Source: Campylobacterota bacterium (GTDB taxonomy: Bacteria > Campylobacterota > Campylobacteria > Campylobacterales > Sulfurimonadaceae). From it: a stretch of 64,000 bases of DNA. The notes under the pieces were generated by a model. The model saw only the letters and a program-made list of their open reading frames with translations. It had not been told where the DNA came from and searched no databases. The DNA lies in NCBI GenBank assembly GCA_040752835.1, contig JBFMGG010000007.1, forward strand, positions 624,286 to 688,285, written 5' to 3'. Of the stretch, positions 7,809 through 15,289 are shown piece after piece. Positions within the stretch are counted from its first letter, which is position 1; each line of letters starts with the position of its first letter. Made by a program: the position numbers and the translations under genes.

Positions 7809-7947
7809 TAACAGCAAAAAAGGCACAAATACCAATGACGGGATGAGTGGAATCACTAAAGCCAACCTCGAACGCGGTATGAGCGGAGTAACCAAATCAA
7901 ACCAATCCGGAAATCAAAACCATTCCGGAGAAAAACCAAAATCATAG
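7798..7947 (+). CDS. Small disordered protein, SG-motif paralogue 2
   Basis: 49 residues, a diverged duplicate of the preceding gene. MANDNSKKGTN resembles MASDNSNKPTN, and the motif appears as GMSGITKAN and GMSGVTKSN. Translation is coupled to the upstream paralogue through ATGGCAAATGA. The paired conservation of start region, motif and gene overlap supports both as real protein-coding genes despite their length. Confidence 0.6.
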   Translation: MANDNSKKGTNTNDGMSGITKANLERGMSGVTKSNQSGNQNHSGEKPKS

Positions 7948-7955
7948 GAACCGGC

Positions 7956-8291
7956 ATGAGCAGAGTCATCAGAACCATACGCTATCATAACGAGCTTGTT
8001 GTGGCCTATATTGTATCGATGATTACGGCTGTAAGCACATCCGCCTACTATGGTCTATTCCCTATCGACATTGATACGGTTACAGGGGTAATGAAAACAT
8101 TTATGATTGGCGGAGTTTTTTTTATCCCGTTTATCATAACCGCTATTATTTCATCAGAAATGAGATCCCGAAATAGTCTTACCGACTATATGCAGGCATG
8201 GGCTGATATCTCGATGTTTTGGATTTTATTCTTGGGGCTCACCCAGACGATCCTGAGCAAGTCCCCCAATTTTTTTGCCATGCTGTCGTAG
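7956..8291 (+). CDS. Small membrane protein of the SG-motif cluster
   Basis: 111 residues with three predicted transmembrane helices (about 16-34, 47-65 and 84-103) and a short basic N-terminus. It starts eight bases after the second SG-motif gene and is the last plus-strand gene before a terminator hairpin. No known family. A holin-like or small channel role is conceivable but unsupported. Confidence 0.6.
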   Translation: MSRVIRTIRYHNELVVAYIVSMITAVSTSAYYGLFPIDIDTVTGVMKTFMIGGVFFIPFIITAIISSEMRSRNSLTDYMQAWADISMFWILFLGLTQTILSKSPNFFAMLS

Positions 8292-8305
8292 CCTATACGC
8301 TACGA
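8286..8305. terminator. Hairpin between convergent genes
   Basis: TCGTAGC-CTATAC-GCTACGA forms a perfect 7-bp stem overlapping the stop of the upstream plus-strand gene. T-rich sequence follows on the plus strand. It separates the plus-strand operon from the minus-strand phage genes. Confidence 0.6.
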
Positions 8306-8311
8306 CTTTAA

Positions 8312-8659
8312 TTATATGTCTAACAATTCAACACTTTGCCCTACAAGCTCATGAGAACAATCATGCAAAAATTCTACTTTGCCATCATTTACAAATGAAT
8401 GGCATCTATGTATGGTTCGATCCTCCCCCCATGGAAACTCGGTTAGTATGCTTGGTTTAAGAGTCGGTTTTTCTGTATCTCCATTCCATGACCAATTATT
8501 CGTGTTTTGTCGTGATCCTGATAATTGAACAGGGATATACCGATCTTGTAACGCCTTAAATTCCAATGGAAATTTTAATCGCACATGGGTTGCATCATGG
8601 ACTTCGCATTGAATAAACCCGATATCATTGGGATTTTTTTTAAGAGGTATTGCCTTCAT
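8312..8659 (-). CDS. DUF6527 family protein
   Basis: 115 residues. The C-terminal half shows the family pattern: W-S-W-N-G-D, then P-T-L-K-P-S-I-L, then C-H-S-F-V-N-D-G-K-V-E-F-L-H-D-C-S-H. His/Cys positions could bind a metal. Such proteins are common in phage structural regions, but their role is unknown. It overlaps the portal gene upstream by 4 bp, so it belongs to the same phage transcript. Confidence 0.7.
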   Translation of the reverse strand: MKAIPLKKNPNDIGFIQCEVHDATHVRLKFPLEFKALQDRYIPVQLSGSRQNTNNWSWNGDTEKPTLKPSILTEFPWGEDRTIHRCHSFVNDGKVEFLHDCSHELVGQSVELLDI

Positions 8660-10491
8660 GCTACGACCTCCCCCTGCACCGCCTGCCCCATCTCATCCCC
8701 TTGCTCCACAGCATTCCCATACTGCCCTAGGATGTTCTGAGTCTTAGCTGCGTTGATCATCGCTTTGGACTCCAGCTCTTTGATCTTCGCTTGCATCTGC
8801 TGCATCTGTAGCTGTACCGTCTGCTCTTGCATCTGCGCCTGAGGGCTATCCCCCATCCCTTCCAGATGCTTCGCCACCAGCTCCCGCATCTTCTCGGCAC
8901 TCGGAGCATCCACATCGGCGAGCAGCTCAGGGAGAAACTCCAGCCCGATACGCCCAGTCGGATCGAGAGCACGCACCTCTTTCATCAGCTCGACGTTTTG
9001 TTTGTACCGCTCGGCGATTGCACCCTGATTGCGCGGAACCATCGTGAGCGTGATATCATAGCGCCCCGTTTGGAGGATGTTCTTGCGCTTCATCGACCCA
9101 TCGCTATTTCGCACCGCCGCCGTATACTCGTCCCGCTCGATCTCGTTGATCGTCACGAGCCGGTCTTTCTCGTTCGGCTCCACGATCCGCAGCACCTGTT
9201 CCGCATCGAAAAAATCCTGAGCGATAGAGATCGCCATCTTGTAAAAATCTTTCTCCCCGTCCATCGACGCATCGAGATACTGAGCCAACCCGATCATCCC
9301 GACGTTTTGACGCTGCTCGATCGCATAGCCGCTGAGACGGTTGACCGCCGCACCCATCGCCTCATCATTCAGCCCGGCGATCTCTTTGGCACGACGGCGC
9401 GCATCGACGATCTGCTGCATCAGATACTGGATCTCCGCACCGTGTTTGATCTCTTTGATCTTGCCCCCGCTGATCGCTCCGGGGCGTACACCCACGACCG
9501 CGTCATCTTTGCTGTACTCATCCGCAAACGCATCGGGATCATCCACCGCATCAGATTCATAGAGGATCTTGACCGAACCGAGGAGATTCGCGATACGGAG
9601 CAGTTTAAAATTGATACTGTCTTGGATCGGCTTGATGTCATGGAACAGCCCGCGAAGTACCCCGTCTTTGTAGTAGAGCCGTCGCACGACAAACGGGATC
9701 CGCTTGAAACTGTACGGACTGTCCCCGTGACTGAGGATCGTATCGCCGCTCCAAATGTACCATCGGATCTTCATCTCCCGCTTCTCTTTGTCCCACTCAC
9801 GCACCCATGAGACGGTGACAAGCACCCGATCGCGTCCGGGATCTTTCATCCCCGCTTTTTGACGGTACTCGTTGAGATTCCACGCATTCGTGTAGTTGTA
9901 ATTCGCGGTGAGCCGATCGACTAATGCCGCATCAAAATACTGATACAGATCCTCCCGATCCATCCAGCGCGGACGGTGAAAATACCGTGCATCGCTATAA
10001 TCGGGTGCTTTGGCATACGGATCGGTGAACGACTCTTCAAACGGTACATGATAGCCGAGGATCTCTTTCTCGGCTCTCCCCTCCAAATCTCTACCTTCGA
10101 GGACGTTGAGAGTGATCTCCATCACCCCCTGCCCCGTGATCATCAGGTCCTCATCACACAGCTTTTTGTGCGAATCGTATTCGGTACTGTCAGGGATACT
10201 CAGACAGATATCGGTGAGGAGGCGGGCGATGTCCGCATCGTTGCGCTGACGGCCTCCCACTTTGAGCTGTTTGCGCGCCGTCGCCTTGTATCCGAGGATC
10301 TTATTCCCGATCTCTTTGTAGGTGTTCTCCCACTGGATCGGCTGAGATCGCGATTGCAGTACCGCGAGCACATCGGGTGGGAGCTGATCCCCCTCATAGT
10401 ATCGGCGATGCTCTGCGGCTTCGCGTCGGGCTTGGATTGATAGCTCATAGCTCTCTTGGAGCATCAGCCGTAATTCGTGGGGTGTTTTCAT
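8656..10491 (-). CDS. Phage portal protein (podovirus P22-like type)
   Basis: 611 residues, the usual length for podovirus-type portals. The order is typical: a helical N-terminus with an RREAAEHRRYYEGDQLP segment, a long alpha/beta core, and a C-terminal Gln/Met-rich coiled coil (TVQLQMQQMQAKIKELES). The portal forms the dodecameric ring through which DNA enters and leaves the capsid. It is unrelated to the Mu-type portal at 18775-20160, so it comes from a different phage. No terminase, capsid or tail gene of that phage remains in the window, so it is an orphan remnant. Confidence 0.8.
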   Translation of the reverse strand: MKTPHELRLMLQESYELSIQARREAAEHRRYYEGDQLPPDVLAVLQSRSQPIQWENTYKEIGNKILGYKATARKQLKVGGRQRNDADIARLLTDICLSIPDSTEYDSHKKLCDEDLMITGQGVMEITLNVLEGRDLEGRAEKEILGYHVPFEESFTDPYAKAPDYSDARYFHRPRWMDREDLYQYFDAALVDRLTANYNYTNAWNLNEYRQKAGMKDPGRDRVLVTVSWVREWDKEKREMKIRWYIWSGDTILSHGDSPYSFKRIPFVVRRLYYKDGVLRGLFHDIKPIQDSINFKLLRIANLLGSVKILYESDAVDDPDAFADEYSKDDAVVGVRPGAISGGKIKEIKHGAEIQYLMQQIVDARRRAKEIAGLNDEAMGAAVNRLSGYAIEQRQNVGMIGLAQYLDASMDGEKDFYKMAISIAQDFFDAEQVLRIVEPNEKDRLVTINEIERDEYTAAVRNSDGSMKRKNILQTGRYDITLTMVPRNQGAIAERYKQNVELMKEVRALDPTGRIGLEFLPELLADVDAPSAEKMRELVAKHLEGMGDSPQAQMQEQTVQLQMQQMQAKIKELESKAMINAAKTQNILGQYGNAVEQGDEMGQAVQGEVVA

Positions 10492-11466
10492 TGAAAGATC
10501 CTTTCCATTTTTCTCATTGCTTCATCCGTCTTTTTGTCCCATTTTTTATCGTTGCGCTTAGAGGTGGCCTTATCCTTTCGCATCCGCTCCCGATTATTGC
10601 TCACGTCATACGTTTGCAGATTGACGAAAAACGATGCCGCCTCCTGAGCGGGAGTGCGCGGCTCAAACACACGATCCCGTCTACGCGTCTCTTTGTCGAG
10701 GAGCTTGCTCTCCGCGAGGTTGTACGCCTTGTCGATCACGTCGGGGGATGGGAGGGCATTTTGCACCGCATCTTTCACCCGATGATACGCGCCCTCTCCC
10801 CCCTCTTTCGTCGTGATCGGTTTGCGGAAGTAGAAGTTATAGTTTGTCGCCTCCCCCAGCATCGTCTGAGGGATCCCGCTCGTGAGCGGTTCGAGAAACG
10901 TATTGGCAGGGTTTACGAGCTGGATATGCGGGATCATAGAACTGACCCGCAGCCCAGTCACCTTGTCCCCCTCTCTGCCTACCGCTACCCGTTGCTCCGC
11001 GAATCCTTTTGGCATACTCTCATCATCATACGGATCGACCCCGAACAACCGATCCAGCCCATACCACGCAGCCGCGATAGCCATGACCCGCGTCGGGTGC
11101 TCAGATAGCTGTTTGATGAGGATCGGAGTGGAGTAATACGTCCATGACATAAACGGCACCACCCCGCTATCGCGCAGCGTGAGGGCGAGCTGTGACATCG
11201 GCTTGGAGTAATCGGGTACGATGGTGTCGTTCACATGCTTCATCGCCTCTTCGATCTCCATCCGACGTTTTAGTATCTTGCCCTCAGCACTCTCCCATAT
11301 CCCGTCGTTCATGAGCTGTTTCACCGCCGCGAACCGCATCACGTCATCTTCGGCCTGATAGAGCGCCTTTGCCCCATCTGCTACCTTATGCACCGCAGAT
11401 CCCGCCGTTGTATCGACATGAGGAGACATATAGGTGCGGAGCATCTCATTGAGCTGTGAACGCCCG
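10488..11466 (-). pseudogene. C-terminal remnant of a large phage virion protein
   Basis: About 325 codons overlap the portal start by 4 bp. The sequence (PFMSWTYYSTPILIKQLSEH, then long helical basic segments) resembles the C-terminal part of very large internal virion proteins of podovirus-like phages. The frame is open upstream of the first ATG (11444) and reads GRSQLNE straight into it, so the true start is missing. The open frame is cut at about 11466, which coincides with the proposed left end of the Mu-like prophage. I read it as a gene truncated by that insertion. Family assignment is moderate. Confidence 0.6.
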
Positions 11467-11492
11467 TGTGAGGGGTAGGATGAAATGACAGT
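11467..11492 (+). repeat. Proposed left end of Mu-like prophage with transposase-type site
   Basis: The segment begins TGTGAGG and ends TGAAATGACAGT (11481-11492), the same 12-base core as one of the right-end repeats. It has the orientation expected of the opposite end and the same 26-nt distance to the terminus. It marks the point where the flanking phage gene is cut. Confidence 0.55.
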
Positions 11493-11856
11493 GATCCAAA
11501 AAGAGCGCGAATCCCTAAAATAGGGAGTTTTAAGCGCGAATCACTGATGTTTCATTATCAAAACCACTCGCTCATTCTGCACTATTGCGCTTTTTTGCGA
11601 AAACTGCCGTCTATTTAACGAAAAAACCGCCGAAACGATACACGGTATTCCAATGACTAAAACTCGACGGTATAGGCGTTTATGGCCTGAATAACGCCAT
11701 GAAAATTTACGCGAAAGCGCGATGCCGCACCCGACCTCATCACGTGTGGTCGAAAGTGTGGTAAAAGTGCGACTTAGGGACACGACAAAGGGACACTTAG
11801 GGACACAGACAAAGGGACAAAATAAAAGGACAAACTTTTATTTTAAAATCAAAAAT
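11493..11856. other. Non-coding left-end region of the prophage
   Basis: No gene is seen in this 364-bp stretch. AGCGCGAATC is directly repeated at 11504-11513 and 11533-11542 around the hairpin CCCTAAAATAGGG (11513-11525). A weak inverted end-type site (TTTCATTATCAAAA) lies near 11550. Four AGGGACA words follow at 11776, 11789, 11799 and 11813, and a palindromic ATTTTAAAAT near 11839. This is the density expected of a transposable-phage left end with transposase, repressor or enhancer sites. Confidence 0.5.
11776..11820 (+). repeat. Four AGGGACA repeats
   Basis: AGGGACA starts at 11776, 11789, 11799 and 11813 (spacing 13, 10 and 14 bp), with a degenerate fifth copy near 11827. Three copies extend to AGGGACAC. 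Located inside the left end of the prophage, it could be a protein-binding cluster. Confidence 0.6.
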
Positions 11857-12573
11857 CTATTTTGTGCCGTTTGTTTCATCTGCTTTCCATTCTCCATCTT
11901 TAAAAGAGAGTTTGTATGCTGATGCAACTGCCATTATTTGACCTACGGCTCCAATAATCGTCGATTGGGCGTTATTCGATTTTTCTTCCGCTTCTACTAC
12001 TAATGATGGCTTTTGAGTATCTATGAATTCTTGTACGGTTTCACAATACCCTTTTTTAATATAGTAACCAAGAGATAAATCTTGAATAGCCTTTTCCAAT
12101 TTATCAGTATTTTCCTCATTGTTAAGCTCGATTGGTTTTAGCTGATCTTTACTTGATAGATCAAGCTGAACAACATTGGCGGCATCAATACATTTTGACG
12201 CAGAGCTTGAAGCCAAATATACATCACCGTTCGTCAAATGGCGTCCCAAATCCTGGATAATAGAATCAACATATCCGGTTTCTCTGTTTACCGCGTTGAG
12301 ATAAGTTTTTAATGCATTACGATCAGCTTCAAATTGCTGGGCTGGATTCACTTCTGCTTCTGTGGTTATTTCAGCAGATGAAGCAGTATTTTGATTAGGC
12401 TCAAATATCGCTACACCAATCAGCATAGCAAAAAACCAAACAGCGAATCCAGCTATAATCCCTGCCCCATGGGATACGTATTTATTATGACCCTTTTCAA
12501 TATAGTTTTTTGAAAGCTTTTTCCATGCAAAAAAAGCTCCTACTAACCCAAGAATGAAAAACAATGCAACCAT
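11857..12573 (-). CDS. Two-helix membrane protein, prophage accessory gene
   Basis: 238 residues with two N-terminal transmembrane helices (about 2-16 and 34-57). A ~170-residue soluble domain rich in Asn/Glu/Ala follows, ending in KDGEWKADE. AAGGGG before the ATG supports the start. Family not recognised. Its position between the left end and the repressor, transcribed with the repressor, is where transposable phages often carry lysogenic cargo, so expression in the lysogen is plausible. A superinfection or defence role is speculative. Confidence 0.6.
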   Translation of the reverse strand: MVALFFILGLVGAFFAWKKLSKNYIEKGHNKYVSHGAGIIAGFAVWFFAMLIGVAIFEPNQNTASSAEITTEAEVNPAQQFEADRNALKTYLNAVNRETGYVDSIIQDLGRHLTNGDVYLASSSASKCIDAANVVQLDLSSKDQLKPIELNNEENTDKLEKAIQDLSLGYYIKKGYCETVQEFIDTQKPSLVVEAEEKSNNAQSTIIGAVGQIMAVASAYKLSFKDGEWKADETNGTK

Positions 12574-12600
12574 CTGAAACCCCTTTACTTTAAATTTAAA

Positions 12601-12912
12601 TCAAAACGGCCTGATCTTCGCCCGGACGATCCCGATGATCGTGACGTGTTCCAGGTCTTTTCCTTTTAGCTCGATCTCGTCGTATTCGTTGTTGTCGCTG
12701 AGGAATTTTACCCATCGGTTGAGGGGGTCTTTTTTGATCCTCTTTATATAAATATCGCCGTTGATGTTTGCGATGACCGTCTCACCGTTGCGGGCGTCGT
12801 CGGTCCGTTCCAGGATAACCGTTTCGCCATTACTGACGAACGGCTCCATCGAATTTCCGAATACGGCGCTGATCGCCGAAACGGTTCTGGTCGTGATCAT
12901 CGGGACGAACAA
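12601..12912 (-). pseudogene. S24/LexA-type phage repressor, N-terminally truncated
   Basis: The frame encodes the peptidase-like half of a C-type repressor: FGNSMEPF with the catalytic serine (residue 21 of this frame) and YIKRIK with the catalytic lysine (residue 57), ending in GIVRAKIRPF. The usual N-terminal HTH is absent, and upstream the frame runs into unrelated sequence that codes on the opposite strand. The true homologous part ends near 12870-12890. Without an HTH it is unlikely to repress. This is one side of a deletion joint. Confidence 0.75.
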
Positions 12913-13057
12913 CGTCTATACGACGAATGCGAACCGTGATCTGGAAAAACAGGCAGACACCAAAGAGGCCAAGGCCAAATACTGGGAAGGACGCTATCGG
13001 GACCTGACCGAAAGTGGGACGTGCCTGGAGCGTGATCCCGCGATGGAAACAACATGA
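12870..13057 (+). pseudogene. 3' remnant of a small membrane-anchored early gene
   Basis: The plus-strand frame gives a hydrophobic stretch (ETVLVVIIG), then NNVYTTNANRDLEKQADTKE and a charged helical tail ending at 13057. This looks like the C-terminal ~55 residues of a small phage protein with one membrane helix. Its 5' part is missing because the antisense repressor fragment occupies the space. The open frame back to 12761 reads through antisense repressor sequence and is not a credible N-terminus. Confidence 0.55.
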
Positions 13058-13070
13058 CAAAGGAGGAAAT

Positions 13071-13259
13071 GTGAAGCCGATCAATATGAAATCAGAACCC
13101 ATAAAGGAGGACAGCTGGGTATATGTGGGGCTGTTCAAAGGACGTGTGGTAAGGGTGCGGGAATTTCAGGGGGAGACGTGGTACGACGTCGAAATATCCG
13201 GAGTGATCAACCCATACAGGAGGTGCGAATTAGAAATCTGCGAATTCGAACCGGAGTGA
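13071..13259 (+). CDS. Small prophage early protein
   Basis: 62 residues starting at GTG 13071 behind a strong AAGGAGG site; an in-frame ATG at 13014 lacks such a signal. The core (SWVYVGLFKGRVVRVREF, then WYDVEISGVINPYRR) predicts a small beta-barrel. Family unknown. It is part of the early operon leading to gam. Confidence 0.55.
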   Translation: MKPINMKSEPIKEDSWVYVGLFKGRVVRVREFQGETWYDVEISGVINPYRRCELEICEFEPE

Positions 13260-13398
13260 GTGTTTCTCAAGATCGCCGACGGGCGGTCTGATGGAGGACT
13301 CCAATAACTTTTAGGTGGTTCCGATGGGACTTAGAATCAAGAAAAAAGCGCGTGTCGCGGTAGCTACGCGGTACGGCTTTGTATATTGGGAGAAATGC

Positions 13399-13905
13399 AT
13401 GGCAAAACGAAGCAAACCTCAAACCGAAATCCAGAAAATCACGTCGCTTTCAGACGCGGACAGCGTACTGCACCAGATCGCCGACCTCAAAGCAAATGTC
13501 CGGAAAGCCCAGGCCGATGCCGATATCGAGGTCAATGCGGTCAAGGAGAAGCTTGCCGATCAGGTCCGTCCGATGCTGGAGCAGATCGAATCGCTCGAAA
13601 AATCGCTCAACGTCTACAGCGAGTACAACCGCTCCGAGCTCTTCGGAGACAAGAAGACGATCGAGCTTCAGTTCGGACTATTCGGGTATCGCCAAAGCAC
13701 GAGCGTATCGGTGAAGAAAACGACGCTCGAGCTGCTGCAGAAACATGGATTCGATGAAGCGATATCGATCAAACCGACGGTCAACAAAGAGATCATGCGA
13801 AGCTGGAGCGCTGAACGTCTCGCACTGGTCGATGCGACGTTGGTGGTCGAGGACAAATTCTGGATCGAGACGAAAGAGAACGATCTCGAAGGGAGTGCGG
13901 CATGA
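13399..13905 (+). CDS. gam: Mu Gam-like host-nuclease inhibitor
   Basis: 168 residues, close to Mu Gam (174). The N-terminal helical region (residues ~12-70) forms the dimerising coiled coil. The following YRQSTSVSVKK and SIKPTVNKEIM segments fit the DNA-end-binding, Ku-like core. Gam binds double-strand ends and blocks exonuclease. I chose ATG 13399 because GGGAGAA lies just upstream. An in-frame extension to 13324 (MGLRIKKKARVAVATRYGF) is possible and may be a separate short gene fused in frame. Confidence 0.85.
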   Translation: MAKRSKPQTEIQKITSLSDADSVLHQIADLKANVRKAQADADIEVNAVKEKLADQVRPMLEQIESLEKSLNVYSEYNRSELFGDKKTIELQFGLFGYRQSTSVSVKKTTLELLQKHGFDEAISIKPTVNKEIMRSWSAERLALVDATLVVEDKFWIETKENDLEGSAA

Positions 13906-14153
13906 GTGCCGTACCAGCCTATGCGCCGATCATCCGGCGGGTAAAAGATGGCGGCATCGAGTTCAATGGACAACGCTATACCCATGAATCACTGGATCGA
14001 TACAGCGGAAGTGATGTGTTCTGCGATATGGAGGTGGATGTCGATACAGAAAAGAGCTGCTATCGCATTTATGATGCATGGGAAAACGAAATCTGCGTGA
14101 TCGAGCTGGATCATGTCGAAACTATCGGGGAGGCGTCCAATGGCAAAGGATGA
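13902..14153 (+). CDS. Small protein resembling the MuA C-terminal beta-barrel
   Basis: 83 residues coupled to gam by ATGA. The pattern VKDGGIEFNGQRYTHESLDR, then YSGSDVFCDMEVDVD and ENEICVIELD, resembles the Mu-transposase C-terminal barrel domain (I-x-F-x-G-x-x-Y, then L-x-x-Y-x-G-x-x-V, then x-x-x-I-C). It stands alone, without a catalytic core. It could be a decayed or independent accessory domain. The resemblance is by eye only. Confidence 0.45.
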   Translation: MSAVPAYAPIIRRVKDGGIEFNGQRYTHESLDRYSGSDVFCDMEVDVDTEKSCYRIYDAWENEICVIELDHVETIGEASNGKG

Positions 14154-14808
14154 GAAAATCTGGATACCAGACAACTATTACAACGGGTTCCTCAAGGGAT
14201 GCATGCCCAACGAAGCGATCGAGACGACCCCGTCGAAAACCGCACTCGAAAATGCCGGTTGTGAGATCAGCGCGCTGTGCTATCTGATCCTTCCAAACGG
14301 TGACCAGCATAATCCTCGCTTCATGAAACCGAACGAGTTTCCGTCATCGATCCGGGCGTTGTTCGAGATTGCTCCTGATGAGGGTGACCCGGATGAAGAA
14401 CCAGCTCCTGTAGATACGGTCGGGCAAGAGATCAAAGACATGCTCCATGAGGCGACGTACCAGGTCTGTGATACGTGCGGCGAAAACAAGCCGATGGAGG
14501 CGTTCAAGAAAAAACCGGGTCGCGGAGTGCTGCGGAAAAGCACCTGCATCGAATGCGAAGCGAAGGCCAAAGAGCAGATGCCTCAGTTCAAAAAGGACGC
14601 CCCCCCTGCTCCGGAGCCTGATACAGTTCCAAAATCGGAAGCAGTAGAGGGTACCGTGGTGGTACCTTCACGACCGCCAGTTACGGTAACACTCGATTAT
14701 CTGAAACGAATCGCAACCGAAGCGTTCGAGCGCGGTCGGGAGTACGAGCGTAACAACGTCGAAACGGTAGAGCTGTCGCTCGATGAGCTGCTGGGGATCG
14801 GGGCATGA
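14140..14808 (+). CDS. Early protein with zinc-ribbon segment
   Basis: 222 residues. The start is at ATG 14140 behind GGGGAGG, overlapping the previous gene by 14 bp. The central region has CDTCGENKPMEAFKKKPG followed by C-I-E-C, a CxxC...CxxC zinc ribbon of the kind that precedes phage HNH/endonuclease VII-type domains. No nuclease core follows. The flanks are Pro/Glu-rich linkers and a C-terminal helix (ATEAFERGREYERN). It is probably a DNA- or protein-binding accessory. Confidence 0.6.
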   Translation: MAKDEKIWIPDNYYNGFLKGCMPNEAIETTPSKTALENAGCEISALCYLILPNGDQHNPRFMKPNEFPSSIRALFEIAPDEGDPDEEPAPVDTVGQEIKDMLHEATYQVCDTCGENKPMEAFKKKPGRGVLRKSTCIECEAKAKEQMPQFKKDAPPAPEPDTVPKSEAVEGTVVVPSRPPVTVTLDYLKRIATEAFERGREYERNNVETVELSLDELLGIGA

Positions 14809-14966
14809 GTACCTTTGAACGTATCGACGCGATCGTGCGTCAGAAACGGCATGAGGGCAGATGCATGATGAGGCTGGAGCGGGTGAAGTCGGACGAGAAC
14901 ATCCGGAAACTTCGCGAAGCAAGAGCGATCATTGAAGAGAAGATGAAAGGAGTGCTCGCGCTATGA
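14805..14966 (+). CDS. Small coiled-coil protein
   Basis: 53 residues, highly charged and fully helical (KSDENIRKLREARAIIEEKM), starting at an ATGA overlap with the upstream gene. No recognised family. Tight packing in the early operon supports it being real. Confidence 0.5.
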   Translation: MSTFERIDAIVRQKRHEGRCMMRLERVKSDENIRKLREARAIIEEKMKGVLAL

Positions 14967-15010
14967 AAATTACAGAACCAACACTGCGCGTGAGACATAA
15001 GGAGAAAAAC

Positions 15011-15214
15011 ATGGGATTTGACCCAAGAACCGTATCTGCCGGAGCGATTCGAATGTTCGGAGCAAAGCAAAGTCATCCGAACCTAAAAGAGCATAACGGC
15101 CAAGAGGTACTCGTCGATGCCACCCGCGATGAAAACGGACGAACCGTGATCGTCGTCATGACACAGTACTGTGGGAAACCGGAACGGCTGATCTGTGCGA
15201 TGAGCCAAAGATGA
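15011..15214 (+). CDS. Small prophage early protein
   Basis: 67 residues starting at ATG 15011 after AAGGAG. An in-frame ATG at 14963 overlapping the previous stop would add 16 residues. The C-terminal half (GQEVLVDATRDENGRTVIVV) is beta-rich. Function unknown. Confidence 0.5.
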   Translation: MGFDPRTVSAGAIRMFGAKQSHPNLKEHNGQEVLVDATRDENGRTVIVVMTQYCGKPERLICAMSQR

Positions 15215-15289
15215 CGTGGATTTAACAGCCTCCAGTGAGCTGGGGGCGATTGAATCAACTTACATTTTATTTTCAAAAAGGTGATTACT

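Noticed and set aside
8827-9810. 327-residue plus-strand open frame inside the portal gene
   Set aside because: His/Arg/Leu-rich antisense shadow of the portal with no RBS.
750-11766. 15-bp direct repeat GAAAGTGTGGTAAAA at 750-764 and 11752-11766 as element ends
   Set aside because: A 15-bp match is expected about by chance in 64 kb, and the second copy lies inside the prophage left end.
13264-13398. Separate small gene before gam (MGLRIKKKARVAVATRYGF)
   Set aside because: It is in frame with gam and has no stop of its own, so it cannot be told apart from an N-terminal extension.
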